NCBI RefSeq assembly: GCF_027257155.1
Contig: NZ_JAPWDU010000002.1
Coordinates: 682,001-746,000 of the forward strand
DNA from: Cerasicoccus sp. TK19100
GTDB taxonomy: Bacteria; Verrucomicrobiota; Verrucomicrobiia; Opitutales; Cerasicoccaceae
Length of the DNA: 64,000 nt
Direction: 5' to 3'
Positions 36,621-44,225 of the stretch are shown piece by piece (within the stretch, counting starts at the first letter, position 1; every line of letters starts with the position of its first letter). Under the pieces are notes generated by a model. The model saw nothing but the letters and a program-made list of their open reading frames with translations. It did not search any database and was not told the origin of the DNA. The position numbers and the translations under genes are program-made.

Positions 36621-39600
36621 ATTTCGTCGGGGGTTAACCAGCGGAAGGAAATGATTTCATACTTACGGCCAAAGCGTTGGTTCGTCGCATCCGTTGGGGA
36701 TTCGTAAGGTGCATTACCGATCCCGCCCTCACGCGGGATCACATAGTCCGGCATACGCTGCACAATGGCTTCACACCATGCCTCAGACTCTACCTGATCC
36801 GTAAGCGGGTTCACGACATTGCCATAAGCGCGGATACGAAAGGTGTCCGAACGCGCCGTCAAGTGGGCACCCAGTGAGGACAACACATCGCCTTGCAAGA
36901 GGTATCCCGGAAAGCCGCTGATCGCAGTCGGCATTTGAAAGTCCGGATCAACCAGCAGCGATGAATTTGTACTACTCTCGACATCGAACGGCGAAAGAAC
37001 GTCGCCCTCCTGGTTAACCACTGCGTCGAGCGCCGACTGCAAGGCACCGCTGACGCCCAAGTCGTTCGGGTCATCATCCTTGTTGATAAGCCGGCGATTC
37101 ACAAAGTCAGCCATCGAGGTGAATGGCCCCCGCAGCCGGACCTGTCTTACCATTTCCTCGGCCAGCGCATCCACCTCGTCTTCACTCAGATTGCGGAAAC
37201 CACGCCAGGCATTTGCGTGAATACCGGTCTTGGCTCCCTCTGCCCCACCACTTGGTTGGAACGTGCGCGAGAATGGCGCTGTAAGATTGTCCGCATCGGT
37301 TTCCGATCCTAAATCAACGCCGCGCAAGCTGGAGAACAACGCTTTCCACGCCTCTTTGGAAGTCGAGTTGATATTGAAAGCACCGTCGGCCATGAGGTTC
37401 GTTGCCGCCATTCGTCCGTTGTTCGACGAGGCTGGATTTCCATCGCCCCGAAAGTGCGATTCCTCATTCCAAGGCACTTCGTTTGGCGCACGAAATGGGC
37501 GGTAACGCTCGTTAACCAATGTATCACCGCTAGCACCGAAATCAAACTCACCCTGCGTAGGATAGGTTGAAAAATAGAAGCGATCCCAAAGCACATCATT
37601 CCACAAATACGAGCCATCGTAGTGATACCCGGAGAACGGACGGGAGTCGAACAAGCGGTCGCGATCGATGCGCGGATGCGCGTAGGAATTGCCAATCGGA
37701 TAATTCATTTGCCAGGCCTGAACCGTGGTAGCACGCGCCGCGCTGCCGCCATTGGACGAACTCGACCAACTGGTGCGATCAATGATGGGCGTCGTATTGA
37801 AATGCTGTAGCTGCCCCAATGACGAGAGCGGCACGTCAGGGCGCGGAATGTCGTAAAGCAAGTTTTCAAAACCAACTTCCGTCCCGGAGATTTCCGACGG
37901 AGTGACGGACTGGTAATTGGCAGTGCCAGTATGCAGCGGCCCCCAACGCACCTTGGTTAGGCTGCTGGAATCGCGGAGCAGGTTCGCACCAAAATACTGA
38001 TCATTACCCGCCTCACCTTTTTTCGTTAAAGTCTTTGCCCATTCCAGTGGATGCGATTTGGCCGTGTAGCCATGGAAATACACCACAGAGCTACGGTAAT
38101 TCAGCTGATAAAACATCGACTGTTGCAGCGAGTCCGTCACATCGAAAATAGTGAAACCAATGCCACCGCCCACCTGGAGCCCCGAAGAAACCGGATACAC
38201 AAAAAACACTTCGTGCTGGTCGGACGTATTGGGCTTTGCCGTTAAGTATTGAATCAACTTGCGGTCACCGTCGCTACTATGTGAGGCCGGATCGTAGTCG
38301 AGGTAAAGCCGTGAGACAATCTTGGTGCTCGTGCAATAAAGCGCCGCATATTCATAACGACCACTGATAGTTTTGCCCGTATCCAAACGTAGCGCGGCCA
38401 GTGGATCGTAGTCGTTAACCATCTCGGCGCGGATTCCCTTTTGCGCATTGGAGTTGGTGGGAATATTATAATTACCATCCAACGTGAAAATCTGCGCTTC
38501 ACCCGCTGCCAAGCCATCACTCACCACCACGAGCTCGATCTCGCCCGCTCCCGCTTGCGTCACGGAATAGACGGAGTCATCCTTCGTGAATGAGCTTTTA
38601 ACGCCGGAGTCGTTGTCCTTATTAATGACCTTTGGGTCATAGGGGTCGACAGGATCATCAGGATTGGTATTATCGCCCCCGAGGCGGACTTGGAGAGAAG
38701 GGCGAACAAAATTCAGCGTGTATTCTGCCGGGCCTAAATCCACCGCATAAGGGTTGGCCAAAACGATGAGCGGCTTGGTCTCCACATAAATTTTTCCGCT
38801 CGAATCGACATCCAAATTGTAGAAGAGCTTTGCCTGCATTTGAATCGGATGCAGGCCATGTTGAGTGGGTGTGGTGCGCTGCGGGATTGCCCGGCCAAGA
38901 TCATCATAAACTCCGGCCGGTGTATCCGTTTGCTGGTTGCCCATGTTGTGAAATGACCACAACTGTTCCCAGGTCGGCGTGTAAGCGAGGATGCCCGGAT
39001 TGTCGTCAAAATCATGACCCGACCCCGAGATGTTGGACGGCACCGTGGCATAAAGCGAAGCCTCTTCGGTCAAAACGCGATTACTGGTAACCTCGATCGC
39101 AACGTCGTCCTCGTAAGCATGGTTGAGCGCCGTGCGCATCGACTCCAAATCGGGCTGCCCAAGAATGTAAGACAGGTCATGCTTCAGGCCACCGTGCTTG
39201 ACGTCTGCCAGCACGCCGCGCGAGTGCGCCGTGATGTCATGGAGCCGGTTGTCGAGAGCACGAATATATGCGTTGTCCAAATTCAACAAAGCCAAATCCT
39301 GTGCCTCGGCAATTGTCCCAAAACGCTCGTGATTGGCCTCATAAAAATTCTGCAACCCAGTGTCATCCGGTGCGAGGTCCGCATTCGCCGTCATGGCTTC
39401 GATTCCCATTCTCTGCGCTGATGTTAGCCGCTTAATCGCATCAACTGCTTCGGCTGAGTTCTCAAACTCGTCCACGAGATCGACGCGCGCCTTAACGCCC
39501 TCATCACCGACCCACCAGGCATAATTACCGACGTCGATGTTGTCTTTGCTCACCGGAAGCAGTGGTGCCGTCACGGCGCGAATGGTCGAATCGGCACCTG

Positions 39601-40150
39601 CACCGGGGCTAACCAAAAGCTGATGCCGCACGCCATTGGCATCCACCAAAGTGGCCTGCGAATCGGTACTGGGAGTGAGGCCGGTAATGCTGTCTTCCGG
39701 CGAAAGGCTCAAGCCCTGATCATAGCCACTGACTAGCCACGCGAGATGCGTGGGCTGAGCGTTGTAGGCAACGACATCGTCCGCATCGTATTCCGATTCG
39801 TTGGCGTTGCGCCAAACACCGGTCCAGTGCGCATTGCGTGCAGCGCTCCAGTAGTCATGCACTTGCTCACCGCTCAGGCTCGTGTCGTCGTTGGGAAAAA
39901 GCAAGTCTGCCTGCCCTGTTACGCGCTGGTCTGGGCCGGTATGTTTCTGCACCTCTCCGAGCGCCACCATCAGCCCGAACAAGGCATTCTGGCGCGCTTC
40001 ATTACTATCATCCTTAGAATGAATCGTGGACATCTCCACCTGCGTCACCGTGGCAACGGATAGCAAGAGAAGGAAAATGAAACCCATCAACATGAGCGCA
40101 ATGACTAAGGCAAAGCCACGCTCTCGTTTCTGGCTGGTGTTAAAATACAT
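36617..40150 (-). CDS. 1177-residue prepilin/PilX-GspK-like protein (resembles Verru_Chthon cassette protein A)
   Basis: The N-terminus MYFNTSQKRERGFALVIALM carries a Gly-Phe prepilin-peptidase site and then a hydrophobic helix (FIFLLLLSVATVTQVEM). The +5 residue is not Glu, as in PilX or GspK-type minor pilins. The remaining ~1130 residues are extracytoplasmic, rich in Asn, Asp and Tyr, and include GspK-like wording near the C-terminus (LRGPFTSMADFVNRRLINKDD). This design and size recall Verru_Chthon cassette protein A, a large pilin-like family in this phylum. It may join an extracellular pseudopilus. The ATG at 40148-40150 is chosen because it directly precedes the leader. It is coupled to the next gene by a 4-base overlap. 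Confidence 0.75.
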   Translation of the reverse strand: MYFNTSQKRERGFALVIALMLMGFIFLLLLSVATVTQVEMSTIHSKDDSNEARQNALFGLMVALGEVQKHTGPDQRVTGQADLLFPNDDTSLSGEQVHDYWSAARNAHWTGVWRNANESEYDADDVVAYNAQPTHLAWLVSGYDQGLSLSPEDSITGLTPSTDSQATLVDANGVRHQLLVSPGAGADSTIRAVTAPLLPVSKDNIDVGNYAWWVGDEGVKARVDLVDEFENSAEAVDAIKRLTSAQRMGIEAMTANADLAPDDTGLQNFYEANHERFGTIAEAQDLALLNLDNAYIRALDNRLHDITAHSRGVLADVKHGGLKHDLSYILGQPDLESMRTALNHAYEDDVAIEVTSNRVLTEEASLYATVPSNISGSGHDFDDNPGILAYTPTWEQLWSFHNMGNQQTDTPAGVYDDLGRAIPQRTTPTQHGLHPIQMQAKLFYNLDVDSSGKIYVETKPLIVLANPYAVDLGPAEYTLNFVRPSLQVRLGGDNTNPDDPVDPYDPKVINKDNDSGVKSSFTKDDSVYSVTQAGAGEIELVVVSDGLAAGEAQIFTLDGNYNIPTNSNAQKGIRAEMVNDYDPLAALRLDTGKTISGRYEYAALYCTSTKIVSRLYLDYDPASHSSDGDRKLIQYLTAKPNTSDQHEVFFVYPVSSGLQVGGGIGFTIFDVTDSLQQSMFYQLNYRSSVVYFHGYTAKSHPLEWAKTLTKKGEAGNDQYFGANLLRDSSSLTKVRWGPLHTGTANYQSVTPSEISGTEVGFENLLYDIPRPDVPLSSLGQLQHFNTTPIIDRTSWSSSSNGGSAARATTVQAWQMNYPIGNSYAHPRIDRDRLFDSRPFSGYHYDGSYLWNDVLWDRFYFSTYPTQGEFDFGASGDTLVNERYRPFRAPNEVPWNEESHFRGDGNPASSNNGRMAATNLMADGAFNINSTSKEAWKALFSSLRGVDLGSETDADNLTAPFSRTFQPSGGAEGAKTGIHANAWRGFRNLSEDEVDALAEEMVRQVRLRGPFTSMADFVNRRLINKDDDPNDLGVSGALQSALDAVVNQEGDVLSPFDVESSTNSSLLVDPDFQMPTAISGFPGYLLQGDVLSSLGAHLTARSDTFRIRAYGNVVNPLTDQVESEAWCEAIVQRMPDYVIPREGGIGNAPYESPTDATNQRFGRKYEIISFRWLTPDEI

Positions 40151-40392
40151 ACTGGGGTCGGGGTTGGTGTCGCTGAATAACAGCATTACATATCCACCAC
40201 CGAATACAACTCACGCCCAACGCAATAGATTGCGCCGCATGGTGCATCAGCAATACGGGAGACACCACTTTTTCATTGTCCTATACTAGGGTATACATCG
40301 GAATGTTCAAGTCAGTGGTTTCACAAAGAATCAACCTTCTCGAACTAAAGAGAAAGGACAAACAAACCGCAGCTGGCGCAACCGCCCGACAC

Positions 40393-40429
40393 AAAAAAAG
40401 CCCATACGTTTCAGCAACGCATGGGCTTT
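40393..40429 (-). terminator. Rho-independent terminator of the 40449-41663 gene
   Basis: On the minus strand the stem AAAGCCCATGCGTT/AACGTATGGGCTTT (one G-T type mismatch) with loop GCTGA is followed by seven T. Confidence 0.85.
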
Positions 40430-40448
40430 CGATAAATGTCTTTCGCGA

Positions 40449-41663
40449 CTAAGAACGGCGGCGGCGGTAAACCACACCGACTACTGCCACGCCCAGTAAC
40501 AACGCATACGTGCTTGGCTCCGGGATGGTGTAAGAGAGCACGCCAGTACCCTCCGAGAAGGTCAAGCCGCTGTCGCTGTCATACGTCCAGATACCGCCAT
40601 CTTCCGTGAAGCTGGCGATATTGAATGTGCCACCAAAAGTTTCGTTGAGCGCAGCTACATCGACGATTAACCAACTGTTACCATCGGTCAGATCCGCACC
40701 AGTCAAATCGAAAATGAATTCGCCATTCAAGTTCGTCGTAGTGTTGTTTACGCCATCACCAATGATGGAGTTGTTAACGCCGTCGCCCAAAATAGTGAAG
40801 GTCATGGAGCTGGTATCATCCAGCGTGAAGCTACCCGTGCCCGAAGAGCGCATATTAAGCTGTTCGCCAATGCTACCGCTGAAGGTGACGTTCTTATTAT
40901 CACCGCCCACGTCCAAAATCGAGCCAGCGCCGCCAGACAAGGAACCCGCACCGGACAGAAAACCGACTCTTTGCGTCAGTCCTGCGCTGAGAGATAAGGA
41001 CCCACCCGCATTCACAGTCACGCTACGCTTGGAGCCATCGAATGCATTGCCCGTCAATTGCAGTGAGCCAGTGTCATTGATCACCGTGTTCTTCAGCTTG
41101 GCGCTCACGGCACCAGTATAAATAACCGTGCCTTGATTGATGGTGAGGCTGGCGTCGAGGCGGTTAAAAGTTGCCGTGCCCGCACCGGTCTTAGACATCG
41201 AACTGCCACCATTAATCGAATTAGCAAAAAAGTCGCCCTCAATGTTGAAATCCGCATTCAGGCTAGCTGGAGAATTCAGCGTGCCAGTGGCACCGCTGTT
41301 AACGGTGATCAGGATACGCCCATCGCCATCATCGTCGATGGTGCTGCCATCAACGACGACTGAGCCATTCTTGAAGGTAAGGCTTGAAACCTGTTGGGTG
41401 CCTGAAACGGTAACGAAGCCGGTGGCGGCATCCGTTCCGGCGGAGAATACCACATCGCTACCGGCGGAATAGGCACCCGTTGCAATGGAGCCTGTGGAGT
41501 CCGTGCTCCAGTTCAGGATGGTGTCATCCCAGGTTCCGTCCGCGGGGTTACCCGCGCCGGGAGTCGCGCCATTGGTGTCCCAGTATAAAGTTTGTGCCGA
41601 GAGCACGCCGCTGAGCGTCAGCGCAATGCTGGTCGCCAGGAATCGTTGATTGGTTTTTTTCAT
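40449..41663 (-). CDS. PEP-CTERM protein with autotransporter-type beta-strand repeats
   Basis: The 404-residue protein has a signal peptide (MKKTNQRFLATSIALTLSG, cleavage near LSAQT) and a first segment LYWDTNGATPGAGNPADGTWDD that is typical of autotransporter-associated beta-strand repeat proteins. Several beta-helix-like stretches follow, then the tail IPEPSTYALLLGVAVVGVV with YRRRRS. It should be a surface protein sorted by exosortase. A perfect palindrome of the LacI-type motif lies 116 bases upstream of the start (41779-41794), tying it to the glycosidase regulon. A strong terminator follows. Confidence 0.88.
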   Translation of the reverse strand: MKKTNQRFLATSIALTLSGVLSAQTLYWDTNGATPGAGNPADGTWDDTILNWSTDSTGSIATGAYSAGSDVVFSAGTDAATGFVTVSGTQQVSSLTFKNGSVVVDGSTIDDDGDGRILITVNSGATGTLNSPASLNADFNIEGDFFANSINGGSSMSKTGAGTATFNRLDASLTINQGTVIYTGAVSAKLKNTVINDTGSLQLTGNAFDGSKRSVTVNAGGSLSLSAGLTQRVGFLSGAGSLSGGAGSILDVGGDNKNVTFSGSIGEQLNMRSSGTGSFTLDDTSSMTFTILGDGVNNSIIGDGVNNTTTNLNGEFIFDLTGADLTDGNSWLIVDVAALNETFGGTFNIASFTEDGGIWTYDSDSGLTFSEGTGVLSYTIPEPSTYALLLGVAVVGVVYRRRRS

Positions 41664-41778
41664 GATGAGATAGGGGGTGGGATATTAGTTCGATTTGATT
41701 AGGGGGTTCAGAGGAATCATGTATTCCGCACTGAATTAAACCCTCACTAAATATAGCATACATCACAAGAGACCGATT

Positions 41779-41794
41779 GCGCAACTAGTTGCGC
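41779..41794. promoter_or_regulatory. Predicted LacI-type operator 1 (perfect palindrome)
   Basis: GCGCAACTAGTTGCGC is perfectly symmetric, and the symmetry extends to 20 bp (41777-41796). It lies upstream of the beta-strand PEP-CTERM gene and just past the LacI gene stop. Confidence 0.7.
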
Positions 41795-41835
41795 AACGGC
41801 ACCTTTTTTGCCTGAACCAGTGAACACGTTCCGCT

Positions 41836-42930
41836 TTAAGCTAACAGCAGGCTCTGCCCCGGGTGCCAAACTCCCTCGACCATGGTCGTCAGCGGAACCT
41901 CGGGCACACCACGTTCGCCGCGCTGAATGGCCCCAATCATCATGTCCATTGCAGATGCGGCGACATCGCCCGGGCGCTGGTCAACACCCGATATTTCCGG
42001 ATGCTCCGCCTCCCAATTGAGCGTGGCAAAGTCGACATCGCCAGGAACGTTGATACCTGCCGCCTGGAGCTCATGCATGACTACGAGATTATCGCTGATC
42101 ACGACTTGCAGCTTGTTGCGCTGGCACCACTCTGGCGCGCTGTGCAGCGTCTCGTCGTTGAACAAATAACGCGCCACCTTCATCTTGCGCTTCTTGCCGT
42201 TTATCTCGTGGCGACGCTCATTGGCGACGAGTGCGGCGGACAACCACAAGTCGTCCACGCGGCGGCTCGTTTCGCCAAACAAGCACAGCCCCACACGCTC
42301 ATAGCCGGCGGCAAATACCTGACGCAATGCCTCCTGCATCCCATGAAAGTGGTGAGGTGCGCTGCGGTGCAGATTTGGCGTCATGAAGGAGTAGCCAACG
42401 GTCACGGAGCTGAAGTGCTCCCAGTCCATATCAATGTGTTGGCGCACTTCTTGAATTGGGGCCATAAACAGTCCCAGGATACCGCGGCTATAAAGAATTT
42501 TGCTAAGCCGCGCGGCAGTCATCCCTTTTTCGCCGAGCCAGAAATGCTCCAGCTTGTAGCCCATGTCCTTCAGGCGCTTGGCAGCACCGGCATGGCACTT
42601 GGCGTAAAAAGGATTATCCCGCCATTCGTCGCGCTGAGAGAAGTTCGTTAAGTAGGCGATCGTCGTGATATCCGACTCCCGCGATCGCCCCCGGCGGCGC
42701 GAGGCAAAGGCCGACAGCAATGGGTCCGGCCGATAGCCCATAGTCTCCGCCACTTGCTTGATCCGCTTGCGCGTCGTTTCCGGGATTTGCGGGTTCGAGC
42801 TGAGCGCACGGCAAACAGTCGACGCGGACACCCCCGCCCGTTCGGCGATGTCCTTCATTGTTACTCGTTCCAGGGAGGTTTGAGAATCCGGGGTACTCAC
42901 AGAGCGTGAGTTAACGCGCTTTCGGCTCAT
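41836..42930 (-). CDS. LacI-family transcriptional regulator
   Basis: The 364-residue protein has the LacI helix-turn-helix at residues 23-70 (VTMKDIAERAGVSASTVCRAL, ETTRKRIKQVAETMGYRPDP) and a periplasmic-binding-protein-like sensor domain. It starts 22 bases after the stop of the GH-A enzyme gene and is therefore the second gene of that operon, whose promoter carries two copies of the predicted operator. It shares sensor wording with the LacI at 52540 (LGEKGMT versus HEKGMTHHRI), so the two are close paralogues. It is the best candidate for the factor that binds the GCAA-N4-TTGC palindromes. Confidence 0.93.
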   Translation of the reverse strand: MSRKRVNSRSVSTPDSQTSLERVTMKDIAERAGVSASTVCRALSSNPQIPETTRKRIKQVAETMGYRPDPLLSAFASRRRGRSRESDITTIAYLTNFSQRDEWRDNPFYAKCHAGAAKRLKDMGYKLEHFWLGEKGMTAARLSKILYSRGILGLFMAPIQEVRQHIDMDWEHFSSVTVGYSFMTPNLHRSAPHHFHGMQEALRQVFAAGYERVGLCLFGETSRRVDDLWLSAALVANERRHEINGKKRKMKVARYLFNDETLHSAPEWCQRNKLQVVISDNLVVMHELQAAGINVPGDVDFATLNWEAEHPEISGVDQRPGDVAASAMDMMIGAIQRGERGVPEVPLTTMVEGVWHPGQSLLLA

Positions 42931-42952
42931 TCAGCAAGTGATAAAGAAGAAA

Positions 42953-43984
42953 TCAGGCAGTCGTCAGCGCGGCCTCCATTAGCGCACGGTAAGACAACTT
43001 TGGTTCGCCATGTTGGTCCAGCAGACCCCAGGCCGTCTCAGCCGGACACGCCTCCTCCTTGCACTGCCAGCAGTAAGTTGCATCGCGCCAGTTGTAGTAA
43101 ATCGCACCGAGCACGTAAGGCTTCTCGCGGTAGATTTTCATGACCTCGCGAATGTATTCCGCCTGCATTTCCTGGCTATGCTCACCGCGCCAGGCGAACT
43201 TCCATTTCTTAATGTCGCAGGGATAATGACCGGCCGCGATCTCAGCCTCGTTCATCACACCACCCGCAGAGGCGTAGCCAAATTCCATGATCACGATCGG
43301 CTTGCCGGTCAGTTCGTAGAAGCCCTCCAGATACTCCGCCCAGACTTCGGGCCCTCCCTCACGCCAGCTGCCCGGATAGCTATCGAAGCCCGCATAATCC
43401 ACCGGCAGCGTATCATCACCATAGATGCCGCGCGCCAAGGCCAGACCTTCGGAAGCCTCGGTGTTGCCATCAATCACGCCAGGCATATCCGGAAACAGTG
43501 TGATGTTGATGCCGACTTTTAACTGCGGGGCCTCGTCCTTCATTGCGAGAATGCCCACCTTTAAAAACTCAATGGACTGCGCCATATCGAGCGTGTCGCG
43601 GAAAATCCAGATATCGAGTTCGTTGGCGACCTGCCACCACTGAATCAAATCGCCAAACTCCTGCGCAAAGAAGCGGCTCACGCGGTCATAGGCGTCGTAG
43701 TAAGATGCACTACCGGGTTCCAGTCCGAGTTTTGCCATCTCACGAGGTCCGGGCGTGATGCCAATCAGCTCAAAGCCCGCCTCCCGCAGATCACGTAAAC
43801 GCTGTGTGGCCGAGTAAAATTCTTTCGGCTGCTTGCGGCCTTCCAGAAAGGCCAAGGGGTCAAATTGAAAATCGCCAAAGCGCAGCCAGCCAATGCCGGC
43901 GTCTTTCATCATTCGAAAATCACGGTCGCTCAGCTCGGTATATCGAGCGGCCACGCCCATCATAAATTCGTTGGTGTCTTGCAT
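42953..43984 (-). CDS. Cytoplasmic clan GH-A glycoside hydrolase-like TIM-barrel protein
   Basis: The 343-residue protein has no signal peptide. The order of barrel motifs fits clan GH-A: GIGWLRFGDFQFDP early, WQVANELDIW with the Asn-Glu acid/base pair near residue 140, and KPIVIMEFGYASAGG with the likely nucleophile Glu near residue 230. I cannot place it in a numbered family. Seven Cys residues include a cluster in the C-terminal part (CWQCKEEACP), which may bind metal. It is transcribed with the LacI gene and diverges from a secreted GH5, so it probably processes the oligosaccharides taken up after GH5 cleavage. Confidence 0.72.
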   Translation of the reverse strand: MQDTNEFMMGVAARYTELSDRDFRMMKDAGIGWLRFGDFQFDPLAFLEGRKQPKEFYSATQRLRDLREAGFELIGITPGPREMAKLGLEPGSASYYDAYDRVSRFFAQEFGDLIQWWQVANELDIWIFRDTLDMAQSIEFLKVGILAMKDEAPQLKVGINITLFPDMPGVIDGNTEASEGLALARGIYGDDTLPVDYAGFDSYPGSWREGGPEVWAEYLEGFYELTGKPIVIMEFGYASAGGVMNEAEIAAGHYPCDIKKWKFAWRGEHSQEMQAEYIREVMKIYREKPYVLGAIYYNWRDATYCWQCKEEACPAETAWGLLDQHGEPKLSYRALMEAALTTA

Positions 43985-44074
43985 ATGAGGTTAAGCAATA
44001 AGGATTCAAATATTCGCCTATCAGCGTAACCAACAGTTTGTTACAAACACATCCGCAGCAGCAACGACGGCAAC

Positions 44075-44090
44075 GTGCAATTAGTTGCGT
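44075..44090. promoter_or_regulatory. Predicted LacI-type operator 2
   Basis: GTGCAATTAGTTGCGT keeps the GCAA-N4-TTGC core. It lies in the divergent promoter region of the GH-A/LacI operon and the GH5 gene, 20 bp from operator 3. A weaker, half-conserved site (ATTAGTTGC) lies at 44138-44153. Confidence 0.6.
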
Positions 44091-44094
44091 AGGG

Positions 44095-44110
44095 CCGCAA
44101 TCAATTGCGC
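44095..44110. promoter_or_regulatory. Predicted LacI-type operator 3
   Basis: CCGCAATCAATTGCGC keeps the GCAA-N4-TTGC core, exactly 20 bp from operator 2, about two DNA turns. Confidence 0.6.
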
Positions 44111-44225
44111 GCAGAAGGCTTTGAGGATGCCAGCGGCACACGATTAGTTGCTGTTATCCCTACCCCGGTTGTTTTCATTCCCCTGAATGCCGCGTGCGTT
44201 CTCAACCCCAACCCCCACAATAAGC

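Noticed and set aside
44026-44044. Inverted repeat GTAACCAACAGTTTGTTAC as another operator
   Set aside because: It is an imperfect palindrome (15 of 19) near the GH-A start but occurs once, so no support beyond chance.
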